Shown here in pieces: positions 30,411 to 41,027 of a stretch of DNA of 49,224 nucleotides; positions within the stretch are counted from its first letter, which is position 1, and every line of letters starts with the position of its first letter. The DNA lies in assembly GCA_001931905.2 (NCBI GenBank), contig MSJI02000939.1:1-49224 (forward strand), given 5' to 3'. The notes beneath the pieces were generated by a model. The model saw only the letters and a list, made by a program, of their open reading frames with translations, had not been told where the DNA came from and made no database searches. This stretch comes from Cladosporium sp. IMV 00045. Lineage: Eukaryota > Ascomycota > Dothideomycetes > Cladosporiales > Cladosporiaceae. A program made the translations under genes and the position numbers.

Positions 30411-31199
30411 TTAGGACTGCTGTCTCGATCCAAAAGTTTCACCTTGGCTCTGTGAAGGGGATGAGTCGTCTTGTATTGAGCGGACCAAGTCTTTAACAGA
30501 ATGACCAGTCCGTAGCTTTGCCAGCAACATCGTCGACTCTTCATCTGAGCTGGTCCGCATTGCTTCGAGAAGCGTGTCTGGATCTTGCGTGCGTTCAGCC
30601 GCTTCCTGGATCCTTCGTTTCAAATCTGCCATTCTAGTAATCAGGTCGTGTTAGCAATGGTGATTCGAATGATTACGACCAGGACAACAAAACATTCACC
30701 TAGTTGCGCCATCAGCGACATCCCACTTGCATTCGAGATTCCGGTCTCGACAAAATCGGCACACAGGTCGCTCTCCAGAGCATTTGGCCTTCCTTTTGTG
30801 GCACCGCAGACATGCACTCCTGACTTGCAGCATTGCCTTCTGTCCAGTAGGTCCGTCCCAAGTACACTCCAAATTACGTTCGCTGCAGAATTGACACACG
30901 GGCCGTGAGCCTGAACACTTGGATTTGCGCTGCTGGCATGCATGGCAAGCGCGTTTGACTTCTTCGTTGCTGTGGCCTCTCTTGCGTCCTCTGGAGTTGC
31001 TCGAGTCTCCATCTGGTGCACCAGAGTCACACCTATCCTGATGCTGCGGGCTGTCCGATGAAACCTTCTTGGCGACCGAAGCAGGTGGAGAGCGCCTTCC
31101 CTCTACCTGAGGCAGCGGGACGGATGGCATGCGCAACTCCATATCAAGAGTTCCATCACTCTGGTGTGTGCCCTGCAGGGAACTTGCTGCTGAGTCCAT
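30411..31199 (-). CDS. Short protein with two tandem Zn2Cys6 clusters
   Basis: Exons 31199-30700 and 30633-30411 encode 240 residues; the intron (30634-30699) has donor GTGAAT and acceptor TTACTAG and rejoins at DGATR/MADLKRR. The start MDSAASSLQG is the first ATG after a stop-limited leader. Two complete zinc clusters, each CX2CX6CX6CX2CX6C, occupy residues 85-112 (ACHACQQRKSKC, VCQFC) and 130-157 (ACLRCHKRKAKC, VCRFC), 17 residues apart. Both end in RNLEC-W-D, so they look like an internal duplication. A basic stretch (RGRKRG) precedes them. A helical region (LLEAMRTSSDEESTMLLAKL) follows. There is no fungal middle homology region. It is likely nuclear and DNA-binding; whether both clusters contact DNA is open. 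Confidence 0.85.
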
Positions 31200-33232
31200 G
31201 TTGAAAGCATATAAAGCATAAGAGCTTGGATTCCAGACATTCAAAAGAGGTATAAGTAGAACTCACGAAACTTGGAAGCATGAGTTCCAAAATTTGGAAA
31301 TGCTAAGGGTTGGATATTTTTTCCCCCCTGGCACGATCTGACCCCGTCTCTGCAGAGCACGAGACGGTTGAAATCGACTATCCACACTTGATGTCGTCAT
31401 TTGGGCGTGGCTACAAAGAGGAAGCTCAAGCAAATACCTTATCTCCGATGCAGCGAGGAAGTCGATATCGATTGTTGGCCTAGACGACAATCATCGGGAC
31501 TGCAGCAGGAGTTTATCGTTGGAAAACGATGAATGGCGCCGTTGCCACCTCGGATGCGACTAGCTGCGTTAAGCCCCCCCGGACCGTGAACCCTACATCG
31601 GTGCACTCACCGACTCCCCGTCACCTACCACATTCGCTTCTCCAAGCGGCCTGGCCACAGTGACTTGGTGACTGCCGTCCTGAGCATGCCATCGGTACAC
31701 GGGAGTATCTAAAGAGCGTAGGCATTGTGCATGTATTGCACTAAGCAGACTGACAGAGCCAGGTTGCACTGGCATGCTACATAGCTAAAGATCACGTAGT
31801 TGCATTTGAGTGCACGATGCCTCCGATGGGTGTACCCCGTCGTCAATGCTGACCCCATATTCCAGGAAAGACCCACCTACATGAACTTGATCGCTGGGAG
31901 CTAGAATCTGCCAACTGGAGATGTACAGTATCCCAGCCCAGCACACCAGCCCAGCACAATTGTTCGGAAGCAATCTCAAATCATGATGCCCTAATCGCGA
32001 TATAGTGGGGTGGCAACGCGATCGATGCATCCCGGGAAGAAAATGGCACTTGTGGCTGAATCACGGAAAGAGAGGAACCGGCAATGAGAATCTGCAATTT
32101 TGACAGGACTAATGATATGGGAAGACCCCGAAGGCCCATGGATTCTGCGTGGCTGGGATTGACGTTGAAACATGTGAGCTGTCTGCGTGCGTGACTGGTG
32201 ATAAGAGCAGTGTAACGGCTTGGTGATGGACTTGTCTCCGGCAGTGCGGAGGCAAGTCCGTTGGTGTCCCACTGCCCTAGCTCAAGGGCGCCGCCACCAA
32301 CGACCTAGGGTGGGAAACCGAAACGCGCAGGTCGGCGGCAAGTATTTGGCGCGCCCAAGACACAAGTGAAGGTCAAGCAATTGTGAGATGTACAGGAGCC
32401 CTCGTCGCAACGTGGAAGCAAAGCTCGCCCTTCGCAGAGCCACAGACATATTATTCCTGCTCTTGTTCGCCTGATGAGAATTGTTGCTGCTGTAAGAGCT
32501 CGCGGCGATTCGAAAGCTACCGCAGATGAACTCGAGTTCATTTACGCGGCCTCCGATGCGATCTTGCCCGTTAAGTTATCCGGAACACGAACCTTAGGAG
32601 CGTGCCCGTTGGTTCAGTCACGCTCTGGACCAGACAAATCCTAACGTTGAGACGGAACGTTGGATGGAAACACATTCTCTAAAATCAGATCATGGGGTTT
32701 TGAGAGTGTGAAATAGAGGAAGATGTTATCTTTGGAAAGAGCCTGGCATTAGAGTCAATGATGCCAAATACCGTCCGTCCTCTTTCATACGAATGCATCA
32801 CCCGTACGAGGTAGGAGGTAGTGGCAAGTAGGAGGAGTCTTCAGATCAACGTCCGGAGTCAACTCCCGCCAACGGAGAAGATGGTTTCCCCCACCCTATC
32901 TCCTAATATCCAACCGAAAAGACAAAGCATATTGGACTTACTGGGGATTGCCTGCGGGTCGAGCCACCCAAGTGAGCCACTAGCAGTAGCGTTCATGCAG
33001 CCTCGACGATAGCCCGTGTCCCATCTCGATCCAAAAGACGATCTATCCGGCAGTCCATTTGGTGCTTTCTTGCGCACTAGATGTCCTTTCAGGTACATCA
33101 GTCAAGCCTGTCCGCATCAATCTCGCACCATAATTGTAGGGTGCCATCTGCTACATAGCTCACAGCTCGCACAAGGATTGTACGTCTCCCCATCTTATTT
33201 CGCATCGACTTCGTCTTTGCTATCTTGCCAAG
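31200..33232. other. Two-kilobase gene-poor stretch
   Basis: Only short ORFs below about 95 codons occur on either strand and none shows a domain. There are no direct repeats, transposon ends or RNA gene signatures visible by eye. The left end is the promoter of the tandem Zn2Cys6 gene and the right end is that of the Q/P-rich gene at 33233. Confidence 0.45.
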
Positions 33233-34585
33233 ATGCCTCCTGTACGACGAGAAGCTCCTTCGAAGCAATTCCGATATGAACGTTCTCACGAAGAGAACCA
33301 AGAAAGGTAAATTGATAAGAACTCACACCGCGTCGGCGCCTGACTCTTCAAAGGGCATACATTGCAGCCTCGCGACGCAGTGATCGGACGCTTGAAGCGC
33401 GAGTTGAATCTGCGCGACGAGCATCCGAGATACATAAGAAACGTACTGGTCGCGCACTGCAGGTCACCGAAGCCGATGTTCTCAACGAAGAGATGTATGA
33501 AGAAATAATCGACCGACCGGCTAGACATGACCTCTTGAACTCGCATTACGAGGCTCAGCACGCCGAGTTTGATCGGAAACTTCTGGCATATATTGGTACC
33601 CAGGTAGCTACCTGTGGTATGCTCGGGCAAGCGATATCTGGCTACGGGCAAGGCCATCACTCGGACAGCAACACTCAGGTGCAGCCAATGACGCCCCAAC
33701 AGCCACGGGACTATCGGCAGCAACAAAACCAATCGCAATATTATCTTGCTCAATTTCGAAGAGCCAGATCATCGGCGTATGATGGCCTCAACCCAGCTGC
33801 ACGGGTCCCCTCCAGAACATAACCAGTCACATCTTCCAAGCGTCGGTTATGACACTCGACCAAGGCCTCAAGGCAATCCGAGGTATATGTCGATTCCGCA
33901 AGGTGCTGCCACTCACTATCATTTTCACCATCCGCAAGATCAAGCACCCAGAGGCGCGGTACCATACGAAACCGGATCGGTCATGTCAGATCGCACAACC
34001 CCCCAAGCATTTGCTTCTCAAGATCGTACATTCAGAGCCACCAGCTCAGTTTCACCTCTTGATCTGACACGCATTGATTCAGCGATCGACATGGCGAATG
34101 AAAAGGTGAACCCTCAACCACCGGCATCGCTTGCTGCACACCAGCTACCACCAAGACGTCACACTGCACCCTTTCCGCTATCTACGACTCTCCCGCCAGA
34201 AACCCAGCAACTGCTTACGGGAAGCTCCGTCGACGCCGCGTGCTTGAACACCATGCCGAGCCCACAAAATATTTCTCCTACTCGCAAATACTCCTACAAT
34301 CCAAATCGTAGGCCGATGAGCGCTCGAGACAACCAGATACACCCAACAAGCATGCCTCTGATGGCCGATACTCAACAGTACTACCCTGCACCGTGGGGCT
34401 TCAATGCAGGTTTTGAGCAAAGCGAATTTCTAGCGAGCCCGGCAGAGAGTATTACCGTGCCTCCAACGTGCTTAAATGATGACGGACAGGGGCTCCAAGC
34501 GACGCTTGCTCAGAATCCCTTCATGTCGTCGGACCAACCGTCAGGCTCCGAAGACGACCGTTCGAAACAGCCAACAGGGGCGTAG
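33233..34585 (+). pseudogene. Q/P/S-rich fungal protein with apparent one-base frameshift
   Basis: Exon 1 (33233-33306) encodes MPPVRREAPSKQFRYERSHE and splices at GTAAAT to 33354, giving RAYIAASRRSDRTLEARVES. This charged N-terminal block, with the following EIHKKRTGRALQVTE and EEMYEEI, matches a conserved family I recall from Mycosphaerellaceae; function is unknown. A Gln/Pro/Ser-rich tail follows. The frame ends at a TAA (33820-33822) just after NPAARVPSR, but the next frame continues to 34585 with MSIPQ and LSTTLPPETQQLL, which I also recall from the family tail. Removing one base near 33820 joins the two frames and makes the CDS divisible by three (434 residues). No intron with suitable phase bridges the gap. 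Sequencing error, real frameshift or an early natural end remain possible. Confidence 0.7.
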
Positions 34586-34942
34586 GACGTTGACCTTGGC
34601 AGACTAACGACGTGTGATCTCAAGAACCTTTGGATAACCCAGCAACGAAGTTTCATTTGTTACTCGGCTATTGATTTTCTGCTAATTCTATTCCATTACG
34701 ATCGAAGAACAGTGCTTGGTTGAGGTCCGTAACAATCTCATGACTGCCTATTATTGCGTCCCCTAAAGATCAGCTTCCCTATAGTCAATCAATTGGCTGG
34801 TGGTAATCTCATCGAAGCTCAGACGGCATGAACGTCACAACAGATCGGTATTTTATGCTATCGAACTGGTACGTGACACATTGAGGTGTCTCCAAAAAAG
34901 AGACTACATGAACGTATTTGATGTGGTGTTAACATCACTTCA
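34586..34942. other. Intergenic, upstream of tRNA-Ser
   Basis: No gene is seen in this 357-nt stretch. Confidence 0.4.
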
Positions 34943-35023
34943 GGCACTTTGGCGGAGTGGTTAACGCGCTGCCCTGCTAAGGCAGTTCCTTCGGGAGCGT
35001 GTGTTCGAATCACACAGGTGTCG
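34943..35023 (+). tRNA. tRNA-Ser, anticodon GCU
   Basis: This 81-nt class II tRNA folds by eye. The acceptor GGCACTT pairs with AGGTGTC, with two G-U pairs, and discriminator G follows. The anticodon stem CTGCC/GGCAG encloses loop CTGCTAA with GCT at 34976-34978. A long variable arm (TTCC-TTC-GGGAG) follows, then T-arm GTGTG-TTCGAAT-CACAC. No intron interrupts the anticodon loop. It decodes AGC/AGU serine codons. The internal A box (TGGCGGAGTGG) and B box (GTTCGAATC) serve RNA polymerase III. Confidence 0.93.
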
Positions 35024-35456
35024 ATCTTTTGCCCCACGTACGCTTGAACAGCTATCCTCTTTTTGGCAGGAAAGATTCTCGTTAACGCACTCATCTGAAA
35101 TGAAGACGGATTTTCAATTTCTCTGCTAAAATTGAAGTCTGTGGTTCACGAGTCCACTTGATCGAGAGACCGCAACAGGCGTGGCCTCTGCTGACGCAGT
35201 GCATGGCCGCCGATCTCCCTGGGGGTCTGCTCTCAGTCAATGCAAGGTATCAAATGCTGTTCGTGGGAAGGATGAGATACGCGCTGATGCTCAGGTGGCG
35301 GTAGACAGCAGCCTCGGTTCAGGTTGATGACTTGCATGATGAACCTCCATCGCCCCACCTGGTTGAGGGGGTGCAATCGCCTTCTCCTCTCGAGCAGACA
35401 ACAGACTCAAACGTTCGAAGAGCGGCTGCTGTTGAAATTACATTGACCTTAGCAAG
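35024..35456. other. Intergenic, promoter of SDR gene
   Basis: No gene is seen beyond the pol III terminator. A near-tRNA T-arm look-alike at about 35150 does not fold. Confidence 0.4.
35027..35030 (+). terminator. Pol III terminator TTTT of the tRNA
   Basis: Four T residues lie four nt after the tRNA discriminator base, the usual RNA polymerase III stop signal. Confidence 0.6.
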
Positions 35457-36452
35457 ATGGCGCTCTTCAAACCGGCGCGTGCGAGTTTTGCCGTACTCAA
35501 GAACACGGTAGTCGTGATCAGCGGTAAGTGCGACTATCGCAAAGTAAACTATCGCTGATCGCCATCTCAGGAGCTTCAACTGGAATCGGCGCCGCCACTG
35601 TCAAAATGCTTGCTGAACAAGGTGCTCAGGTGGTCTTTGGAGATACGAATGTCGCGGCTGCTCATAGGGTGCGAGACGCTCACCCTGGAACCACCTTCGT
35701 GAAGTGCGATGTCACCAATTACAGTGAAATATACAATCTCTTCAAACAAGCGCACGACAAGCATGGGCACATTGATCACGCCATATCTTGCGCTGGCATC
35801 TTCGAACAGGGCAACTGGTTTGATCCCAATCTCACCGTCGAAACCGTCAAGGACGACCCCGGCAACACTACGACTCTCGAAGTGAACGTCTTGGGTACTT
35901 TACACTTTGCTCGCATCGCCGCCGTGTTCTTACGTGAGAGGCCGCAAGGCCTACAGGACAAGTCGTTGACTCTGCTTTCAAGCGTGAATGCCTTCCGCGA
36001 AAGCCCGGGTCTGTACCTATACCAGACCTCGAAGCACGCTATACACGGTCTCTTGCGGTCAACGAGAAAGACTCTGTATGAAAGAGATCGCATCAGAGTC
36101 AACGCTCTTTGCCCTGGCGTTACCGATACCCCGATGACAGCTCACCTAATTCAAGCATTCAAAGATGCAAATTTGTTCTGGCAGCCACCGGAAGCAGTAG
36201 CGGAAGTCATCTTGGGCATCCTGTCGTCCGAGGACATGTATGGCAAGGCCTTCTACGTGGAAGGTGGAGATGGATACGAGTTCGAAGACAGTTTCATTGC
36301 CGCTCAGTCGCAATGGCTAGGCGAAGAGCCTTCAAGAAGAATGCGAATCAACTCTGAGGCTGTCCAGAAAGTGAGTCGTTTAGCTTTGTCTTACTCGTAT
36401 GCGGTGCCACGTGGAGCTTACAAAATGTCAGGGTGCCTTGTTGCCGAAATAG
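35457..36452 (+). CDS. Short-chain dehydrogenase/reductase (15-hydroxyprostaglandin-dehydrogenase-like)
   Basis: Exons 35457-35523, 35571-36370 and 36432-36452 encode 295 residues. The classical SDR Rossmann motif is GASTGIG (23-29). The acidic residue of FGDTN after beta-2 suggests preference for NAD(H). SCAG replaces NNAG, and the catalytic pair is YQTSK (Tyr173, Lys177) with Ser160 in LLSSVN. The CPGVTDTPM segment after beta-6 is also typical. The enzyme oxidises an alcohol or reduces a carbonyl in the cytosol; the substrate is unknown. The last intron is judged from GTGAGT to ATGTCAG, ending the protein QKGALLPK. The alternative acceptor at 36452 gives a longer, unfamiliar tail, and readthrough gives another. 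The gene is oriented with the sugar transporter 1.2 kb downstream. Confidence 0.88.
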
Positions 36453-37645
36453 ACATATAATGGGTGCCGATTCTGTCATGAACGGCAGTGGAGGGCGCGT
36501 AGGTATAGACCCGCGAGGTCGCCGCTTCTGCATGCCTCTACCTAGTAGCGGTGGATGCCCTCACTCTTGGCCTCAGAGGAAAACGCTCGAGCAATTGCGC
36601 AGAATTAAGATCCATACTGCCACGAATTTGGGTTCATTTCTTACTCGAATCGACATGGCTAAGAGTTTCCCTTTGGTCCCACCATCGTGCTTGGTGTTCT
36701 TCCAGAGCAGCCTCCACTGGTGGCCCAAGAAAGAGCCGCTCCATTTTGGCGCTCTTAGGCTCTTGCTATCCTCGTTCGACACTCATACGGGGGCACGAAC
36801 GAGGCTGCGGGCCAACAGCAACGATCGAAAGCTTCTGCGCTGCCAAGGTTCTAACCTGGTAAGATGCGAAGTGCTTGTCTTACTATATGTCAAATGCTGC
36901 ATGCAGTTGTTGATACATGGTGCCTTGTGGTCTGCCCCTTCGCTCGCAGACTGTGACATTCTCGCTATCAACAGCAGACTCGTAGAGCAACAACAATATT
37001 CTGAAGGTACCTGAGTGACTGGAAGTCAAGCACGTGGCAGTTGACGCCGCTGATCTCATGAAACCAACCTACTCCGCCCGATGTTTGGACGTTGGCTGCA
37101 GATCCTTCATTGAGAAAGCGCAATTCCAAATGCAGATCGCCGGAAATAAGGTTGCTTCTCCATGGGGGTTTCGACTCCTCATACCTACTCTATCCCCAGG
37201 TCGAGGAAATGACAGGACAGGGTCAGGCACCTCCTCATGCCCGGCTTTCGTCGCTTACGCATACTGTAGCTACCGAACCAGCAGGACGTAGCGCGTCTGT
37301 GTTGGATCTTTCCGTCGACTGTGCTCACGTTAACAAGCGATTGGCATCGTATGTGGGACTACTAGCACGTTCCTACTGCTCTCGGCATCGTGAAGCCTAT
37401 CAAGGCACGAGACCGCTCAATACATGCTCGATGCAATTCAAAAGATCGTCATATATATTACGGACTGGAGGTCCGCAATCGCTTGCTCACAATCAGCTCA
37501 CGTCGGCCCATTACCTCTGAGGGTCTCTCCATTGGGTCTGGCTCTTCATACGGTCCTACTTCCTATCTTTCGAGACACGACCTCCTGGTGACCATAAGAG
37601 TATTGACATCTCTAGACGGCATTGCATTCGTTTTGTTAAGCAACC
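36453..37645. promoter_or_regulatory. Intergenic region and promoter of the sugar transporter
   Basis: This 1.2-kb stretch has a 193-codon open frame (36433-37014) without recognisable features, probably chance. A CGG-N9-CCG inverted repeat at 37461-37475, next to a CATATATATTA run, lies about 170-185 nt before the transporter ATG. Confidence 0.4.
37461..37475. promoter_or_regulatory. CGG-N9-CCG inverted repeat, candidate Zn2Cys6 site
   Basis: CGGAC-TGGAG-GTCCG is a perfect 5-bp inverted repeat flanked by ATTA and CAAT. CGG triplets facing each other at fixed spacing are the usual target of Zn2Cys6 dimers. It is immediately preceded by an ATATATATTA stretch that could serve as TATA element. 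Confidence 0.4.
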
Positions 37646-39383
37646 ATGTTTGGGCTCAAGAAGCTTGAGGGCAAGGCCCTCTACAAGACTATGAGCGCTG
37701 CGTGCGGTGCTGCATGTAAGCATATCATGATTTGATCAAACGAAAAGAACGATGCTGACACGGTCTTCTAGTCATGCTCTACGGATACGACGCCGGTGTG
37801 CTTGGTGGATTCCAGGAGACCACGCAGTTCCGAGATGCTATTGGAAACCCCGAAGGAGCCTTTACCATTCCGCTGATCGCATCTTCCTACAACCTCGCTG
37901 CTGGCGTCATGTCTCTCTGCACTTCATTCTTTGCCATGCAATTGGGTCGCAAAGGAACTATTCTACTTGGCAACCTCTTGATCTGCATCGGAGCTGTTCT
38001 CCAAGCTTCGGCTTATTCGGTCCCTCACATTCTCGTCGGCCGTATCGTGACCGGTGCTGGCATCGGATGCATCGCCAGTGCTGTGCCGACATACATGGCT
38101 GAGATGTCCCTCGAAGCCGGCGAGCGTGGACCTGAAGTCTCTTACCAGCTAGCCCTTCTGATTTCTGGCGTTGCGCTTGCCTACTGGATCGATCTCGGCT
38201 TCGTCCAAGGCCTCGAGGCAAACCCATGGCTCTGGCGGGTCCCTCTGGCCATGCAGAGTTGCTTTGCAATCTTCTCTACTACGTTGCTTTGCTTTCTACC
38301 TGATACGCCTAGGTGGTATTACGCGCGTGGCCGATATGATGAAGCAGACAGAGTACTCGCAAGACTGCACACGCTTCCTGTGGAGCATGAGACGGTCCAG
38401 CAGCAAAGGGAGGATGTCCTCGCATCTTTGAAAGAAGAAGAGAGCGACTCGTCTTCGTTCAACTTCTGGCTTCTTTTCTGGGACAACTCTGAGCTCCAGT
38501 TCGGCCGTCGTCTACGTACTTCTTTCCTCATTCTCTGGGCTCAGCAATTTTTGGTAAGATACATCAAAACTCATAGCCTCATACAATTACTGACGATGTT
38601 GTAGGGTATCAACATGCTTGTCTACTTCTCGACGCAAATCTTCACGAACCTGGGTTACTCGCAATTGCTATCCGGTATCCTTGCGGGCGTCATGAACACT
38701 ATCTTCGCAATCGCGTCGTACCCGCCCATCTGGTTTATCGAAAAGCTTGGTCGCCGTGCCATGATGTTCTGGTGCGCTCTCGGGTGCGGTGTCTGCATGA
38801 TCATCTATGTCGGCCTCACAACCGTGGCAAATCCTACCACTGCCACGAACTGGTCGGCCGTCGCCTTCATCATTCTTTACAACGTCGTGTTTGCTTTCGG
38901 CTGGTTGGGCACTTGTTGGATCTATGGTAAGTTGGCATGAACGAATGAAGCACCGTATTTCTCTTGCTGACTGCCGAAAAAGGCCCAGAAATTGCTCCCT
39001 TGAGATATCGCCACGTCGCCGGCAGTCTCGGTGCAGCAGGTGAATGGTTCTCGACCTGGGTGATGGTCTTCGGTGGCGGCACTGGTATCGCAGCTGTGGG
39101 GCCGAAAATCTTCATCTGGCCTCTGGTCTGCTGTTTCCTAGCTGCCGCTTACGTCTGGTACTATTGCCCCGAGACCACGGGCCGCACGCTCGAAGAGATT
39201 GATGTGCTCTTCGCGAAGCCCGGTCCGCACCGTGATGCTCTTGAGCGAGCTGCTGCTGAGAGTCAGGGCAGGAGAGGTTCGAATGTGGGTAGCAGGAGGA
39301 ACTCGGCACACAGTGGTCAACAAATGTTCTCTGAGAAGATTGGTGCGAGCCACGTTGAGGGAAAAGGTGGGAATAACGTGTGA
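37646..39383 (+). CDS. MFS sugar transporter (hexose/quinate type)
   Basis: Exons 37646-37715, 37772-38553, 38605-38926 and 38983-39383 encode 524 residues with 12 expected helices. Sugar-porter motifs are MLYGYDAGVLGG in helix 1, GRKGT after helix 2, PDTPRWY and a charged central loop (RYDEADRVLARL) after helix 6. Further motifs are GINMLVYFSTQIF in helix 7, EKLGRRAMM after helix 8, and PEIAPLRYR with PETTGRTLEEID at the end. The family imports monosaccharides, or quinate-like acids, by proton symport at the plasma membrane. Helix 4-5 has PTYMAEMSLEAGERG in place of the common PVYQSE. The tail (SRRNSAHSG) is Ser-rich and may be phosphorylated. All introns are 51-56 nt with good donors. The gene converges with the ICL/PEPM gene 169 nt away. 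Confidence 0.93.
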
Positions 39384-39552
39384 GCGGTATCTTTCGCTCA
39401 CTGTGTGGTGGCTCCTTTGGAAAGGTAGCATTGGCCTCGCAGCGACATTTCCGTGGATTGGACTGCTAAACTACAAGATGAGCTAGAAAACAAGAGTGAC
39501 CCACACAGGTAGAAATGGAAACATTCACTTCACAAGACAGAATGACTCCCCA

Positions 39553-40314
39553 TTAATACTTTAGCAAAGCCTCAGCGTCCTGCGCAAGAGCCTTCATCAT
39601 GCGAATCTGCATACTTGGCCCAACACTGACTCTCGCAACTCCAATCTCTGCGAGTTCCCTCATCGATTGCCCATCAAAGTCAAGTTTCACACTCAGTCTG
39701 CCTTCAAAAGCGTCCACCAATGCCTTTACCTCCTCCGTCCTCACTCCACGCTTTGACGCTCCCCAAACGAACACTGTCGTCGCTCCAGCTTCGAGATACG
39801 CTTTTCCACGCTCAATCACCTCTGAGAGCTCCCCGCCCTGAACCAAAGTGTCGCACCGGGCATTGATAACAAAGTCAGGATCACCACGCCGCTTCGCCAC
39901 CGCCATAGCCCGCCTGACGCGCTCAGCAGCTTCGTCCTTGTGAATCATGCATCGATTGGCATTGTCGTAATCTTCCAGATTACAGCCAGAAACACCGATG
40001 TCGAGGAGAGCGTCGAAGGTTTCTTCCAACCTCTCGCCGTAGCCGTCTTGTATATCTGCTGTCAGCGGTTTGTTGTACTCTTTGGCCACGGCGGCGATTT
40101 CGCGGATGCCGTTGATGTTTTGTTCAAACGTCAGCTCTTCATCGACTGTGTTGTTGGCGATTGCAATGGCGTAGCTGGCCGTTGCTAGAGCTTTGCATGA
40201 ATCCAGTGGGGCGACTGATTTGGCGGAAATGGTGTCCCAGACGTTGGCGAAAATCACTGGTTTCCCGGGAACGTGGAGGGACTTGAGAGTGGCCGACATA
40301 GTGTTGGAAGCCAT
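39553..40314 (-). CDS. Isocitrate lyase/PEP-mutase family enzyme
   Basis: This single exon of 253 residues starts MASNTMSATLKSLHVPGKPV. It has the compact TIM-barrel layout of the PEP mutase/isocitrate lyase superfamily: FANVWDTISA at the first strand, ADIQDGYG (Mg-binding region, residues 86-93), GCNLEDYD (110-117), INARCDTL and FVWGASK. The length matches the bacterial-like 2-methylisocitrate-lyase/oxaloacetate-decarboxylase-like branch rather than the ~530-residue glyoxylate enzyme. The KKCGH catalytic loop of true isocitrate lyase is absent, so another C-C or P-C bond reaction is more likely. There is no obvious targeting signal. It is divergent from the racemase-family gene across 713 nt. 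Confidence 0.9.
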   Translation of the reverse strand: MASNTMSATLKSLHVPGKPVIFANVWDTISAKSVAPLDSCKALATASYAIAIANNTVDEELTFEQNINGIREIAAVAKEYNKPLTADIQDGYGERLEETFDALLDIGVSGCNLEDYDNANRCMIHKDEAAERVRRAMAVAKRRGDPDFVINARCDTLVQGGELSEVIERGKAYLEAGATTVFVWGASKRGVRTEEVKALVDAFEGRLSVKLDFDGQSMRELAEIGVARVSVGPSMQIRMMKALAQDAEALLKY

Positions 40315-41027
40315 TTTGACGAATGAAGTTGATTGGAGATGTCAATAATCCATAGAATAGTTGAAGGTTTATATAACCTCGAGACCCCGCATGTGTCTGC
40401 CTGGATTGGCGCGCTGACATCGACAGCAACGTTTTCTCGATTACTCCTCACACACGTGTGCAAAGCTTCTGAAAGTCAACTCACCATTTTTGGAGCCTCC
40501 CCTTTAGCTCGTTTCCCCGTCAAAACATGTTTCTGATCGCTTGGCTGTAGAACGTCCAGATGTGAACAACTGATGAGGGGTTCGTAATTTGCTCAAATCG
40601 TTTGTAATCTGTGTGAAACTTTGAGCTTAGACACAGCCAGAAATGACCCCATGCCTTCAAGAGAGCAGGCATTGAATGACTCATTTAGTACAGGTGATCT
40701 ACGTATCTATCGAATCGATTTTAGTAAACAGTGATCCTTTGCACCAGATGTCGGATTGCGTCGGCTGAGAGTGGAGACTGTCATAGGTGGGGTGTCAACG
40801 GTAGGGCGCACCTCACATGTCAACATCGTGGACATGTAGGCGTTTTACTAGACCTGGATCGCATTTCTAAGAAGCTTTCCGGCCAATATAGTACATCTTG
40901 GCATAGTGTTACAACCTAGTATATGTTTACAAACGCTTCCAAATCACACGTTCACCTTGAACAACCTCCGGAAGATAACTAATCCTTCCTGTGTTCAGGT
41001 TTTTGATCAAGTCGACTAATCATCAAT
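40315..41027. promoter_or_regulatory. Divergent promoter, ICL/PEPM and racemase-family genes
   Basis: No gene is seen. The most notable element is a palindromic E-box at 40451-40460. The region next to the racemase ATG is A/C-rich, as in other leaders of this window. Sharing a promoter makes co-regulation of the two enzymes possible. Confidence 0.45.
40451..40460. promoter_or_regulatory. Palindromic E-box CACACGTGTG
   Basis: A perfect 10-nt palindrome around CACGTG, the core bound by bHLH regulators, lies 137 nt upstream of the ICL/PEPM start. Binding is inferred. Confidence 0.4.

Noticed and set aside
35092..35170. Second tRNA-like segment after tRNA-Ser
   Set aside because: A T-arm look-alike (GGTTCACGAGTCC) is present, but acceptor and anticodon stems do not pair.
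36433..37014. 193-codon plus-strand ORF after the SDR gene
   Set aside because: It begins within the SDR 3' exon in another frame and its sequence has no recognisable organisation.
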